Shown one piece after another: positions 1 through 10,189 of a stretch of DNA of 64,000 nt. The DNA comes from Lineus longissimus (taxonomy: Eukaryota > Nemertea > Pilidiophora > Heteronemertea > Lineidae), in assembly GCF_910592395.1 (NCBI RefSeq), contig NC_088319.1:7256001-7320000 (forward strand), written 5' to 3'. Position 1 is the first letter of the stretch, and each line of letters starts with the position of its first letter. Both the position numbers and the translations under genes were made by a program. Under the pieces are notes generated by a model. That model worked only from the letters and a program-made list of their open reading frames with translations. It did not search any database and had not been told where the DNA came from.

Positions 1-1120
1 TCAACCATTCTCAAATCAGTTTTTACAAATTTGTTCGGCTTTACATCAACCTTCTTATGGGAATCGGCTTCAGACTTGCTACTACCGGAAGTATCAAGCT
101 TCCGATTTGGACACTGGTACCTTTTGTGACCAAGTTCACCACAACTGTAGCAAGCATCATTGTATTTACCACCTGGTTTCTTTACAAAATCTGGTTTCTT
201 CACAAAATCTGTTTTCTTACTAAGAAAAGAGTCCAACTTAGGGGTAGAATCTAACTTTTTTCTTATTGTCTAGCATGAGATGCTTTTCTAAGACATAGCT
301 GTCCGAAAACTGAGCCAACTGAAACAGACAGTCCCCTTCCCTCTCAAATAATTTCAAATGTAACTGTTCATCTCTAACTGTTGAAATAAACTGGTCAACC
401 ACAATTTTTCTGAAAATGTCAGAAGCTTCATCATCCTCTAACAACCTTTTCGACGGGGTTGTCCAATGTCTGAAGTACGCCTCCAATCGCGATGCGTAAT
501 CCAAGAACGTCTCGGATCTTTCTTTGGTGTCAGTACGGAACTTGGAGCGACAGGCAGACGGAGTTAAGCGATAGCGTGACAAAATCGCTTTTTTTACAGT
601 ATCGAAGTTACCACGATCCGCTAGCGGGACTGCAAGTAAGCTGATTGCGCATTATCTGAGAGAAACGGCTCTAGGGCTGCACACCATTCATCTCTGTCGA
701 TCTTGTACCGAGTTGCCAGATTCTCGAACGTTTGCAGCCAAAGCACCACATCGTCAGTTTTTGCAATCTTCGAAAACTCCTTGATGGGTATGAATCGGTG
801 TTCCCTCTTGGGCATCTTGTCAACGATCGACTCAATGGATTCACGCATGATCCGATTGTTCTCATCTCTCTCTTCCCTGAATGTTTCCAACATTCTCATG
901 AACACTGCCGGATCAGTATTAGTAGGTGGTGGCGGGGATACTGACGAAGTTGCCACCATTGCAGTAAGAAAAGGATCTTTTAGGTCTTTCAACTCGGATA
1001 ACGCTATAACTCTCTCAGCTTTATCTTTATACTCGGCAGAGTTCAGCCCGTTTTCCGTACACAGAACATTAATATAATCACTTGTATATCGCCTGAGCGA
1101 TTCAGCAATTGCTTCAGTCG
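1..1120 (-). pseudogene. Gypsy/Ty3-like retrotransposon gag, 3' part, broken
   Basis: Read on the minus strand, three pieces form a gag-like protein. The upstream piece (about 1120-621) runs into a capsid-like region with motifs such as VVLWLQTFENLA. The second (582-238) has the SCAN/capsid-like stretch FRKIVVDQFISTVRDEQLHL. The third (about 240 to the window edge) holds a CCHC zinc knuckle with C-x2-C-x4-H-x4-C spacing (CYSCGELGHKRYQC). Order and content fit an LTR-retrotransposon Gag that packages element RNA; a pol gene would lie beyond the left edge. Pieces 1 and 2 are in different frames (break near 582-621). The 5' end stops at about 1120, where repeat A begins, and no LTR is seen. The superfamily is an inference from the capsid and zinc-knuckle style; no RT is available to confirm it. 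Confidence 0.7.
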
Positions 1121-1123
1121 GTT

Positions 1124-1250
1124 ACCTCATTATAATAACGGATTTTCATTGGATCCTGGAGGAGGTTGACATACGCTCCCTAGCCCCATGCCCATGTCAT
1201 GTGTACATATCGACAGATTGTCAAGAAAAACTCCTTTTATTAGGGAGCTC
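1124..1250 (+). repeat. Dispersed repeat A, copy 1
   Basis: This stretch from TTACCTCATTATAATAACGG onward is nearly the same as 19313-19430 in the same orientation. It begins exactly where the gag frame stops, so it probably truncated the retrotransposon. Confidence 0.7.
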
Positions 1251-1433
1251 TTAGCGAGCTTAATGGTTAGAGAGTATGTGTATACCGTCAACGAAAAAAA
1301 CTTGACCCGGAACCAGAAAACCTCCACACCCAGGTGACATTTTTGCACGCGAATCGTATACGCTAATGCACAGCAATTTACCTGGGGAGAGATTTTCTTT
1401 TTCCAAACAAGTCAGCGGGACGCTACGATGTTT

Positions 1434-1905
1434 ACGCAGAGAAGCCGCTGTTCGGTTGAAGATTTCGTCAAAACAGGGCCGAATCAAAGTGTGACGATAC
1501 CCTTGGGCGAATCGAAATGCATTAAACAACAATCTGCATCGATGCCAGAGATTATTTTTCTTTCCGCGAAGAAATCGTGCTTTGAACTGGCAAAATTCCG
1601 CAAAAGATTTTCAGTCTGCTAACTTTTCCGTAGTTTCAAGCGCACCAACACGATCGGTCCGGGGCTGCCCGTTTCGACGACGATTTCGTCAATATCATGG
1701 GGTGTGACAATATGTCAACGGTCTGGTTCCATTTATAATGCAATAATCTTGAAAGTACCTTGGTCTCAATGTCTATTTCCCCGTTTCCATGTCAAAATCC
1801 TACCGTGAAACCTGAAACCACTCGCCCACAACATTTCAATTTTCCGCAGAAAGCGCATGCGCACTAACTCAAACGCACACACTACCCTCAAACTATTCAC
1901 GCTTA
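1434..1905 (+). repeat. Dispersed repeat B, copy 1
   Basis: This is closely similar to 17935-18375 in the same orientation, with small indels (shared phrases such as AACAGGGCCGAATCAAAG). No coding potential is recognised. The order relative to repeat A is reversed between the two sites. Confidence 0.7.
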
Positions 1906-4000
1906 TTTTACTTTTCTGGCTTCAAAATGAGCTGGATTAGATTACTTTACATACCGATAACATGCATTGGCGTTTAAAGTCCAACACTTTTTAAAAAATT
2001 TACGTTTTGCAAATACATTTAATCAAAATGTCTAAAATGAGATGGGGCGAATACCAGGCTATGGTCTTTCGAGGACAACGTCGTCTGCTACACTGGCACT
2101 GGTCACTGGTGTCTTCAATCATGTCATCTGTGGTGAGTATCCCAGAAAATGCATGTCCTAGTGAGAAATAACAGAGTGGACATATTCTAAATAAAGAGAG
2201 ATCGTCACCAAGAGACCAAGGTAGAGAAACAACATTGACAGATGTGAAACTTTGATGTACCGAGACAGAAAATCTGCTGGTAGGCACATCTCCACGTCTT
2301 CATCACCTCGCACATCAGCCACACACACAGACAGTCTTTTGTTTTAATTAAAAGGCCAGGGTATGTAAAAAGATCAAGATAAAAGTTGTTGAATGACACA
2401 GTAGTACCAGTATGACGATCATTTTTATTGCCTTGTAACAATCACTGCAAAAATAACATGCAATGCAACATTATTTCTTGTCCTTGAATTGAAAATTGTC
2501 CTCCCCATGCCATGCCAGACCTTGCATCATCAACAGAACCAACTCTCGTCCTTCAGCAGAACCAAATTAAGCACATACCGCTCAATATCTCCCAAAATAA
2601 TTTGTTTTCCCCACTGTCAAAGGATGCAATATGCGTCTCTGGATGTGACGTCACATCCCTGAAGACAGGGAATATTCAACTGTGGGTGAATGAAGTACAC
2701 CTAGAAAATATTTGAGGAAGGTGTTGTGAGCGATTGCCTACCTTATACTGCAACACTTGACATTTTGCTTGCAGTTGCATACATTTCTCAAAACTGCAGG
2801 AGCAGCTGTAGGCTAATGTGTGCAACGTGTGATTATCACTAAGTGAAATTTTGTTGCTTATAATTATAATATTGATTCATTTTGCAAATTGATTAAGTTG
2901 AACCCAAAAAATGTTCAGTTCACAATAAAACATGTAATATCCTTGGTAAGAAGATTTTCCTCACCGATGGCCATCACAAGGAATCGTTAAAAAATAAATA
3001 TGAGACCTCTCCCCCTACAAAACCAGAAGACAGCCATATCTACAGCAGTTTTAAAGATATCTGCTGTCACCACTCAGAGCTACCAAATATGGTCGTCTCT
3101 TGATGTGACGTTACAATTTCGAAGGTAGTCTGCAATCACCACTGATGGTTGTCTCAGGATGTGACACTGTAATCCTGAAGACAGTATCCCATGTCTCCAT
3201 TGATGTGACCCAAATTTCATCATGCAAGTTACCACTGGCACTGCACACAAACAGTCACCCATGGATGCGTCCACCTTATCTGGGAAATCCTGTTGAATGT
3301 GCTGTGATATCTTACATCCTATAGTCACATCCTTGAAAATAAGGAATCCTTGGGACCCATCTTGAATAATGTGTTTGATGGTGAAAGCTTGTGGTTGGCA
3401 CATTCGGGTTATTCCTGCGCCTTTTCGTTTCGTTTCCTTTCGCACGAATGAGACCTTCTGTCCAAATCCTGTCTCCATGGATGTAACTTCATGATTGCAG
3501 TCCGATCATCTCAGCCATAGTTTTTCTGCATTAGTAAGTATGGTTCACCTGCAAACATAAAAAGGAACACTGGAATGAATAATAGACAGTACATGTAAAA
3601 CCCTCCAAGAATGCATAACTCAAGTCCAAAATGGAAGAGATTTGCCCAACAATTTGCCATTAGTCACATCCTTCTTATTCTAAAAGCACTAACTCATTCT
3701 CATTCCCAGGTTTCGTTTACTTGTTTGACAGTAGCACTTTCTGCTCAAGACAGTGTTTCTGCCCAAGGCCAAGGGATTTGACCCTTTCTTGATGCGAAAA
3801 TGCTCAATTCTGCTTGCAAATGACTACACTAGTAAAGATGTATAAGAGTATCAAAACATTTCATTTATTTCATAAGTGCTGTCAGGCTGGCAATCTGATC
3901 TCGTGGGCAGCATTGCATACTATTTCTAACCAATCTTTCTGTAAACTAGACCCACCCTAGACTTTGATTTCAGGTTTGGGTTGAATCAGAGTCAAGACAC
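1906..4000. other. No gene recognised
   Basis: Only short unconvincing frames occur here. The repeated wording around 3060-3210 (for example GATGTGAC next to TCACCACTGATGG) hints at a degenerate repeat, but I cannot define a unit. The 5' end of the Helitron should lie somewhere in the right half; I did not find it. Confidence 0.5.
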
Positions 4001-4005
4001 TGAAA

Positions 4006-4562
4006 ATGATTTGGGACCACTGTTACAATATACCTCCACAGCGGAGCGATGGTGAGATGAGAAGGAAGGAGCCTCAGACCCAGCCAAACCAGGAAGAACA
4101 AAGCCATCGAACCAGTGAAATTGCCAATGCTATAAAGGAATACCAAATCGTTAATGTTCCCGGCGATGGAAATTGCTTTTTTCACTGCCTGAATGATGTT
4201 ATAGTACATGGACAAAGGAACCCCTCTGGCCATAAGTAGTACAGAACACTGATATGTGGGTATATTCTAAGCACATGGGAAGAGCACAAAGCCATGGTTG
4301 AAGTATGCCATGGAATAAAAAGTCAAGAGCAGTATCAGGAGACGATGCTTAAAAGGGGTGGATATGCAACATCATGTGAAGTCCAAGCTGCAGCAAATCT
4401 GCAGCAAATCTGCTGAAATGTTCCTTCAACATCTTATTGGAAGGAAGGAAGTTGCATAATGATGGTACCAGAAAGACCACTTATTACAACGAAACTATTG
4501 AGACTGATGACGCACTGATGCACATTACTCTCTTACTACGAGAACAACACTACAGCATTCTG
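4006..4562 (+). pseudogene. OTU cysteine protease domain of the Helitron, broken
   Basis: The first frame (4006-4235) carries the OTU catalytic motif VPGDGNCFFHCL with Asp and Cys. After a TAG at 4236 the reading continues through 4240-4430 with OTU-like wording (W-x2-HKAMVE, then CEVQAAA). The region of the catalytic His (EQHYSILMP) lies at the start of the next long frame, near 4540-4562. OTU proteases remove ubiquitin-like modifiers, and the domain is known in Helitron and Helentron proteins and in other transposons. The stop, a frame change and a small duplication (AAATCTGCAGC repeated) near 4388-4410 show decay. It lies directly upstream of the Helitron N-terminal region and was probably the front of the same polyprotein. 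Confidence 0.75.
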
Positions 4563-5708
4563 ATGCCGCCAGAGCAAACAGCTCTTCCACCTGTACCAAC
4601 CAAGATCACTTCCACTAAGGTAAACAAGAACTCTTCACCAGAAGTTAGAAGGCAGTCAAAGCGATTGGGAATTGTTCCCCTGGAGCCATCTGAGACAGAG
4701 AGCGCAAGTGCAAAGAAAAAAAGACGGCAGAACAACAGCCGGCGCCTAAAGGTAAAACGCGAATCCTTGCATCTAGAAAAAGACAATGAAGAGGAGTTGA
4801 AAGACACCACAGAAAACTTGCCTGACAAGACGCTTCAAAATGCTATGGCAGGTATTAGGGCATTTGAGGTTGAGCAAATGTCATACAAGTTTACTTTATG
4901 CTCAGTATGCCAGGAGAGAAGACTGCAAATGAAGACGAACTCACAAAATGTATGCAGAAGATGTGCTACTGAAAAAAGTGATGTGAAAATGTTTTCAGCA
5001 GATAACAACATGGATCCGGGAGAAATGCCACCCGAGTTATCAAAACTAACAACGGTGGAACAGCAGCTTATCTCCAGGATTTCCCCATCCATAAATGTAC
5101 ATCTGATGAAACATGGTGGTCTAGCATCAAGTGGGCACTGTGTGGCGTTCCCTCAAGCTATCGATGAAGTTGGCAAAATTCTACCTAAACTTCCAAGTGA
5201 AATCAATATCATAAGAGTACGACGTCAGGGGAAAAATGACTCAAGTAAAGCTTTCAGAGTATCTAGAAGCAGAGTAGAGGCAGCTCTAAAATGGCTCAAG
5301 GCCAATAATCCTGCCTATGATGACATAATCATAAGTGAGGAGCGCCTCAATCTTCTACCAGCAGATGGTGAATTGCAAAATTTGCAGACCATTGAATTTT
5401 CTTCAAAGGCAAAACACAGAAGAGATGAAGGGCCTGCTCCAGATCAAACCTGTCCCGAAGGTTTTGCTGATGATGATGGTCAAACTGTGTCAGGCATTTT
5501 GCTTCCGGACCCACCCACTGATATACGGAAGAAGGTGGAAGATGTTGTGAAAGAAGCAGTGGGAAGAGAAGATGTGGAAGTTTCTGAGACACAGAGAGGA
5601 ACAATCACCATCCCATGGCCAACGAGAGATGACAAACCAGTCTCTGAATTTACCACAAGAAATTTCTTCACATTGGCTTTTCCCTATCTCTTCCCTTCCC
5701 TTTCATAG
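4437..5708 (+). CDS. Helitron protein, N-terminal region with Cys motif
   Basis: This 423-residue frame starts inside the OTU remnant. It has a basic, Lys/Arg-rich stretch (residues ~60-120), then a zinc-binding-like pair CSVC...CRRC (~155-175). A region follows with GGLASSGHCVAFPQ and INIIRVRRQG, typical of the conserved segment ahead of the Rep domain in animal Helitrons (from memory, DUF6570-like). The end, EFTTRNFFTLAFPYLFP, is the start of the Helitron_like_N domain. The frame is lost near 5700, where the conserved Gly/Asp-rich segment after FPYLFP is missing, and the domain resumes in another frame. There is no independent reason to place a start at the first ATG; the true start was probably upstream of the OTU domain. 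Confidence 0.7.
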   Translation: MEGRKLHNDGTRKTTYYNETIETDDALMHITLLLREQHYSILMPPEQTALPPVPTKITSTKVNKNSSPEVRRQSKRLGIVPLEPSETESASAKKKRRQNNSRRLKVKRESLHLEKDNEEELKDTTENLPDKTLQNAMAGIRAFEVEQMSYKFTLCSVCQERRLQMKTNSQNVCRRCATEKSDVKMFSADNNMDPGEMPPELSKLTTVEQQLISRISPSINVHLMKHGGLASSGHCVAFPQAIDEVGKILPKLPSEINIIRVRRQGKNDSSKAFRVSRSRVEAALKWLKANNPAYDDIIISEERLNLLPADGELQNLQTIEFSSKAKHRRDEGPAPDQTCPEGFADDDGQTVSGILLPDPPTDIRKKVEDVVKEAVGREDVEVSETQRGTITIPWPTRDDKPVSEFTTRNFFTLAFPYLFPSLS

Positions 5709-6000
5709 CAACCGGCCTAACACATGCACTTCCCTGAGTGACTGGGCAGAACACCTGTTATGGTTTAAGGACGGCCGATTTTCTGGACACCACCATTTTA
5801 AATTTGTAGTCCACAATATGATTGCTAGAAAGAGAGTCCTAGATAGTTCAACTTACATTGTCCGTCAACATTTAGGAGACGACCACCTGACAGTGGCAGA
5901 TCTCAAGGACAAAATAAATGAAATGGTCCAGGGACCATGTGCTCACCTGTGTCGAAGGGGAGGCTATGGAGTCAGTGATTCTGACATTGGTAAAGCTGTA
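5690..6000 (+). pseudogene. Helitron_like_N domain, first part, frameshifted
   Basis: In a frame different from the preceding ORF, the translation reads SLSDWAEHLLWFKDGRFSGH and then FKFVVHNMIARKRV. This is the usual 'hLS.yaqhLl.y.d.RF..h..F.f...N' segment of Helitron_like_N. Homology ends close to 6000, where the sequence passes into a repeat insertion. The same domain continues at 6633. Confidence 0.75.
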
Positions 6001-6039
6001 TATATCATTTTATGGTCAGACCAGCAATTGTCAATGATC

Positions 6040-6607
6040 CCTGTATGGTGTACATGATGTGCATTTGTAAATACAAGGTCTAATTTGGTGTGGTAATCAG
6101 TTGTTGACCTTTGGCCCCCTATTGGCCAAACCGTAAATCGTATGACGCCACGATTCAGTCTCTGAGTAAAGGTCACCCAAGGGTATATATGTACCAAGTT
6201 TGAGTTCAATAGCCTCAGCGATTACAAAACGTGCCACCATTGACTAACAGCGGTGCCGTCGGCGAACTTTGACCTATCTTAGCTTGAAAATTAGGTCAAA
6301 TCAAAAACCCGGAGGATATGTGATGTCCCATTAGTAGAAGTACCTACCATATTTTTTTCAAATTTTTCGGACCAGTTATAAGGGAGAAAACGCATTTCTT
6401 CATTTTTTACCTTTGGCCCCCTGGTGGCCAAACCGTGAAACATATGCGACCGCGTTTTGGTCTCTGAGTAGTGGTCACCAAGGGGTACATGTGTACTAAG
6501 TTTCAGTTCAGTGGCTTTACATGTAACAAAACGTGCCACCCATGTCTAACGACGACGGACGACGACGGACGCTGCGTGATGGTAAAGGCTCACAGGTGAG
6601 CCAAAAA
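6040..6607 (-). repeat. GGCTCACC-family repeat inserted in the Helitron
   Basis: Read on the minus strand it starts at TTTTGGCTCACC, contains GTCGTCGTC-type triplets, and then two degenerate ~300-bp monomers with the recurring phrases TGGCACGTTT, GGTACATAT and GGCCACCAGGGGGCCAAA. The same family occurs at 24347-24782, 25197-26610 and 35070-35765. It interrupts the Helitron_like_N domain. The left boundary is uncertain by several tens of bases. Confidence 0.75.
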
Positions 6608-6632
6608 TGGCGACACTGCCATTGGTGAAAAA

Positions 6633-9600
6633 GTGCTTTACTTCAGTGCTGGACTTAGGGGAACCTCTCAGTACTGGGCCCAACGGTTTAAGGAATTGGA
6701 ATCTCTCGTCCAGTACCAGATCACCCAGGGCAAGGGCCTTCCCACGTTTTTTGGCACCGGCAGTTGTGCCGAATTTTATTTCAAACCCTTGAGGAAACTT
6801 TTACATGACTATATCCTGGAGGCCAAAGGCGAAGTTCAGGATTTAGATGACAAATCCCAACTTTTTGCTGCGCTGCAAGAAAACAGCCACATAGTTGGAA
6901 AGTACTTCGACCTCCGTACTCAGTCATATTTCAAGCATGAAATGAAAAAAGTTTTTGGGGTGGAGGCATATTGGTATCGCCAAGAATTTGCCAAGAGCAG
7001 AGGCATGATTCATTGGCATGGTCTCTGTTGGCGGAATGACCAGCAACCGCATAGACTGCTCTTCGATGCCGTCCAAAATGAGCTTAGTGAGGAAGATATG
7101 GCAAAGGAACTATCAGACTGGGCTGAACGCATATTTGGCATGACAGCCATGCATCCAGCAGGCAAGGACGAGCAGGGTAATCCACGCAAGGACCTCTGGC
7201 CCCCACCCGAGGGCACAGCACCTTCGCCTCCAGAGGACACAAACCCCCTGTTCAAATTGCTATGTGACATCAGCCAAAACCAGGATAGTCTATTGGAGGA
7301 TCATCTCCTCCTCAGTAACAGGGTCAACCTGCACAGATGCTCAGACTATTGTCTGAGGCTGTTGAAGGGGAAGAAGGAGAGAGAGTGTCGGATGGGATTT
7401 GGTTCTATCTCCGAGCCAGGTAAGTTATTGCGGGTACAGCCTGCAATAACACGTGACCGACACAATATCCTGAGACTTGAGATGGAGCGGGATCACCCTG
7501 TCCTTGTCCAACACTCACGAATCCATACTCAAGCATGGCGGGCAAATGGAGACATTTCAATTATTCTCTCGCACAGTGACCCAGAACATCCATCTGTTGA
7601 TGAGATTGTTGGCGTTCGACGCTATATTTGTAGCTACGCCTGCAAAAGCAATGAGCCAACTGGAGCAGCATCTGCTCTTTTTAACGACCTGGTTAATTGC
7701 ACGGACAACGAGAGCACATCGAAGACCATCCGCATGAAACTTCTAATGAATAGTGTCACAAGGGATGTTTCAGCCATGGAAGCAACATACGAGTTGTCCA
7801 GGTTGCCTCTATACAGATCCAGCCATCAGTTCCTGTCAGTGAGCACAACTGGATCGAGGTTACTTGAAAAAAAAGGTGAAACACTAACAAAAAGTACACC
7901 CTTGGACAAGTACCTCGCCAGAAAGAACGAAGACAACTGTTCATTCTACAATTTCATCTCAAGGAAAGGACGTGTTCCTGTGATGGCTGGCAGCATGAAG
8001 GCAACATGGCCACTTTCTGAAGATTACGGTCGCAATATGCTGTTGCTCCACTGGCCGAACTGGAGAAAAATTCCTGACATCAAGGATGAAAATTTATCAT
8101 GGCAGGAGAGAATGCTGGAGTTTCTCAACATGGATTCCTGCCCAACCTTTGTCAAGGCTGATGTAGAGGGAGCAGGACAATACGAGCACAGAAAAGCATC
8201 AGAGTTGGAAAAAGTTGTTTGTGAGGACGAAGCTGAACAGCCTGATTGGATGGATCTTCTTCGACCACAAGTCGATTTTGATGTGGTAACTGACTTCAAG
8301 TACGATGATGGAGGACCGGAACATGACTGGGGAGTCACCTCCATGGAGTACCCATCAAACCTTGGGATTACTTGGCTGGAGAATATCTCGTTTGAAGAAG
8401 GGAAGGAAAGAGCAAATGAAAATATAGTGCTTCCTGATGTAGATTTGGATATGATGAATGAGGATCAGAAATTTGCATACAACTTAGTTATGAGCACTCT
8501 TTACCACTACAAAGCTGATCCTCAGGAATTCACCTCATACCTAAGGTTAGTTGTTGCAGGTACAGCAGGTTCAGGGAAATCATTTTTGATTAAATGTTTG
8601 GTGAAAGGGATTCGCACTCTTTTCCAGGAAAACAGGGTTGTGCAGGTTCTTGGGCCAACAGGAAACAGTGCAAATCTCATTTCAGGCACCACAATCCACA
8701 GCTTTCTGAAGGTTCCCACAGGATCAAGTTCGACGAAGGACATGACGCCACCACATGGAAAGACTGGATATACCCTTCAAGAACATTGCGAAGGATTACA
8801 TGTCCTTCTCATTGATGAACGATCACTAGTTGGATGCAAAACCCTCGGATGGATGGAATACCTCTGTTCCTGTGGAGTTCAAAATGGACTGAACTCTGGC
8901 AAACCGTGGGGTGGTATTCCGGTAGTTGTCTTTTTTGGTGATGATGTCCAGCTACCCCCTGTCTGTGATCATCCAGTATACAAACCACGAGGTGAGGTCA
9001 ATGCATGCCTTCATGGTGCACTTGCCTGGCAGGAGTTTGACAAGGCTGTGATTCTAAAAACTATAATAAGACAAAACGATGGGGACAGCCAACTAAAAGA
9101 CACTTTAAATGCTCTGAGGAACTACACCGTCACCAGAGAACAGGCAAAATGGCTGCAAGCTTTCCAGTGGGACACACTGAGGAAAACACATGGACAAGAT
9201 TTGTTGGAGAGAATGAGTGACAAGGGGTTGTTTGTGTTTCCAACCCATGCCAATGAATGGGAGCACAATAAGATGAAGCTTCTTGAAGCCAACTGTTGCG
9301 CCCCAATAGCAAGAATTAAAGCACTGAACACAGGAGTCCATAAGAACACCCCAAGCGAGAAGGCAGGAGGGCTCCTACCTGAACTGTTTTTGTGTCAAGA
9401 AGCAAGAGTGATGTTAACAGGAAATCTTGCTGTAAATTATGGGTTATTCAACGGTTCTACTGGCATTGTCAGAGATATTGTCTACACAGATGGCAAAGAC
9501 CCCAAAATGGGATTACCCGATGTTGTAATGGTAGAATTCGACAGGTACAGTGGACCACCCTCCATTTCTGGTACAAAAATAGTCCCAATTGTACCTGTCA

Positions 9601-9998
9601 CGCGTCTAATGGAATGCCCGTGCCATTCATGTAGGCGCAAACAAATTCCCCTGAGACTTGGCTGGGGAACCACCATTCATCGATGCCAAGGCATGACAAT
9701 TGGTGATAATGAAGCATACCGTTACATTGTCATTCATCCCGGGACAAGAGCTTTCGAGTCTAGAAATCCTGGCGCTCTGTTCGTTGCTCTGTCGCGGGCC
9801 AAGACAGCAGGAGATTCTGGAGGTGATCCGGACTTTGCCTTTCACCCTCATGTGATGGTAAATGAAGACCGGCTCTGTCATATTGTCAGAACTGAGACCA
9901 CTACTGCAAGAGGGAAGGAGATTGAAAGGATCAAGAAAGTTGCAGAGCAAACATCTGTTACATATGGATATCTCAAGGAAATTCAAATCATTACATAA
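6633..9998 (+). CDS. Helitron Rep/helicase (HUH Rep plus PIF1-type helicase)
   Basis: This 1121-residue frame first completes Helitron_like_N (GLRGTSQYWAQRF, FFGTGSCAEFYF). The HUH motif of the Rep endonuclease is RGMIHWHGLCW (about residue 125-135), and the tyrosine motif is YICSYACK (~330), with two Tyr as usual in Helitrons. The SF1 helicase follows: Walker A GTAGSGKS (~643), Walker B VLLIDE (~725), motif III FFGDDVQLPPV (~770), the late motif TTIHRCQGMTI (~1010) and FVALSRAKT (~1050). Such proteins nick and unwind DNA for rolling-circle transposition. The frame is open throughout this part, but the upstream OTU and N-terminal parts are broken and a repeat is inserted at 6.0-6.6 kb, so the element as a whole is probably defective. 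The ATG at 6633 is not the ancestral start. I did not identify Helitron ends. Confidence 0.92.
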   Translation: MLYFSAGLRGTSQYWAQRFKELESLVQYQITQGKGLPTFFGTGSCAEFYFKPLRKLLHDYILEAKGEVQDLDDKSQLFAALQENSHIVGKYFDLRTQSYFKHEMKKVFGVEAYWYRQEFAKSRGMIHWHGLCWRNDQQPHRLLFDAVQNELSEEDMAKELSDWAERIFGMTAMHPAGKDEQGNPRKDLWPPPEGTAPSPPEDTNPLFKLLCDISQNQDSLLEDHLLLSNRVNLHRCSDYCLRLLKGKKERECRMGFGSISEPGKLLRVQPAITRDRHNILRLEMERDHPVLVQHSRIHTQAWRANGDISIILSHSDPEHPSVDEIVGVRRYICSYACKSNEPTGAASALFNDLVNCTDNESTSKTIRMKLLMNSVTRDVSAMEATYELSRLPLYRSSHQFLSVSTTGSRLLEKKGETLTKSTPLDKYLARKNEDNCSFYNFISRKGRVPVMAGSMKATWPLSEDYGRNMLLLHWPNWRKIPDIKDENLSWQERMLEFLNMDSCPTFVKADVEGAGQYEHRKASELEKVVCEDEAEQPDWMDLLRPQVDFDVVTDFKYDDGGPEHDWGVTSMEYPSNLGITWLENISFEEGKERANENIVLPDVDLDMMNEDQKFAYNLVMSTLYHYKADPQEFTSYLRLVVAGTAGSGKSFLIKCLVKGIRTLFQENRVVQVLGPTGNSANLISGTTIHSFLKVPTGSSSTKDMTPPHGKTGYTLQEHCEGLHVLLIDERSLVGCKTLGWMEYLCSCGVQNGLNSGKPWGGIPVVVFFGDDVQLPPVCDHPVYKPRGEVNACLHGALAWQEFDKAVILKTIIRQNDGDSQLKDTLNALRNYTVTREQAKWLQAFQWDTLRKTHGQDLLERMSDKGLFVFPTHANEWEHNKMKLLEANCCAPIARIKALNTGVHKNTPSEKAGGLLPELFLCQEARVMLTGNLAVNYGLFNGSTGIVRDIVYTDGKDPKMGLPDVVMVEFDRYSGPPSISGTKIVPIVPVTRLMECPCHSCRRKQIPLRLGWGTTIHRCQGMTIGDNEAYRYIVIHPGTRAFESRNPGALFVALSRAKTAGDSGGDPDFAFHPHVMVNEDRLCHIVRTETTTARGKEIERIKKVAEQTSVTYGYLKEIQIIT

Positions 9999-10189
9999 TT
10001 ATCATACATACATTACATTTAAGAAACCTAGTGCCTTTTTCTACTTGTTTACATTGCAATGCATTGTTGATACATTTGGCAAAGGCATTCCATTATCCAT
10101 TTGGCATTTGTAATTGTATGATTTTTTAAGTATTCTTGATGAAGCACAATAATTCTTCATCATGCAATATTCTAACATTCATTGTCTCT

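Noticed and set aside
3080-3478. 132-residue minus-strand ORF
   Set aside because: No recognisable motif, low-quality composition, and no splice partner; not called as a gene.
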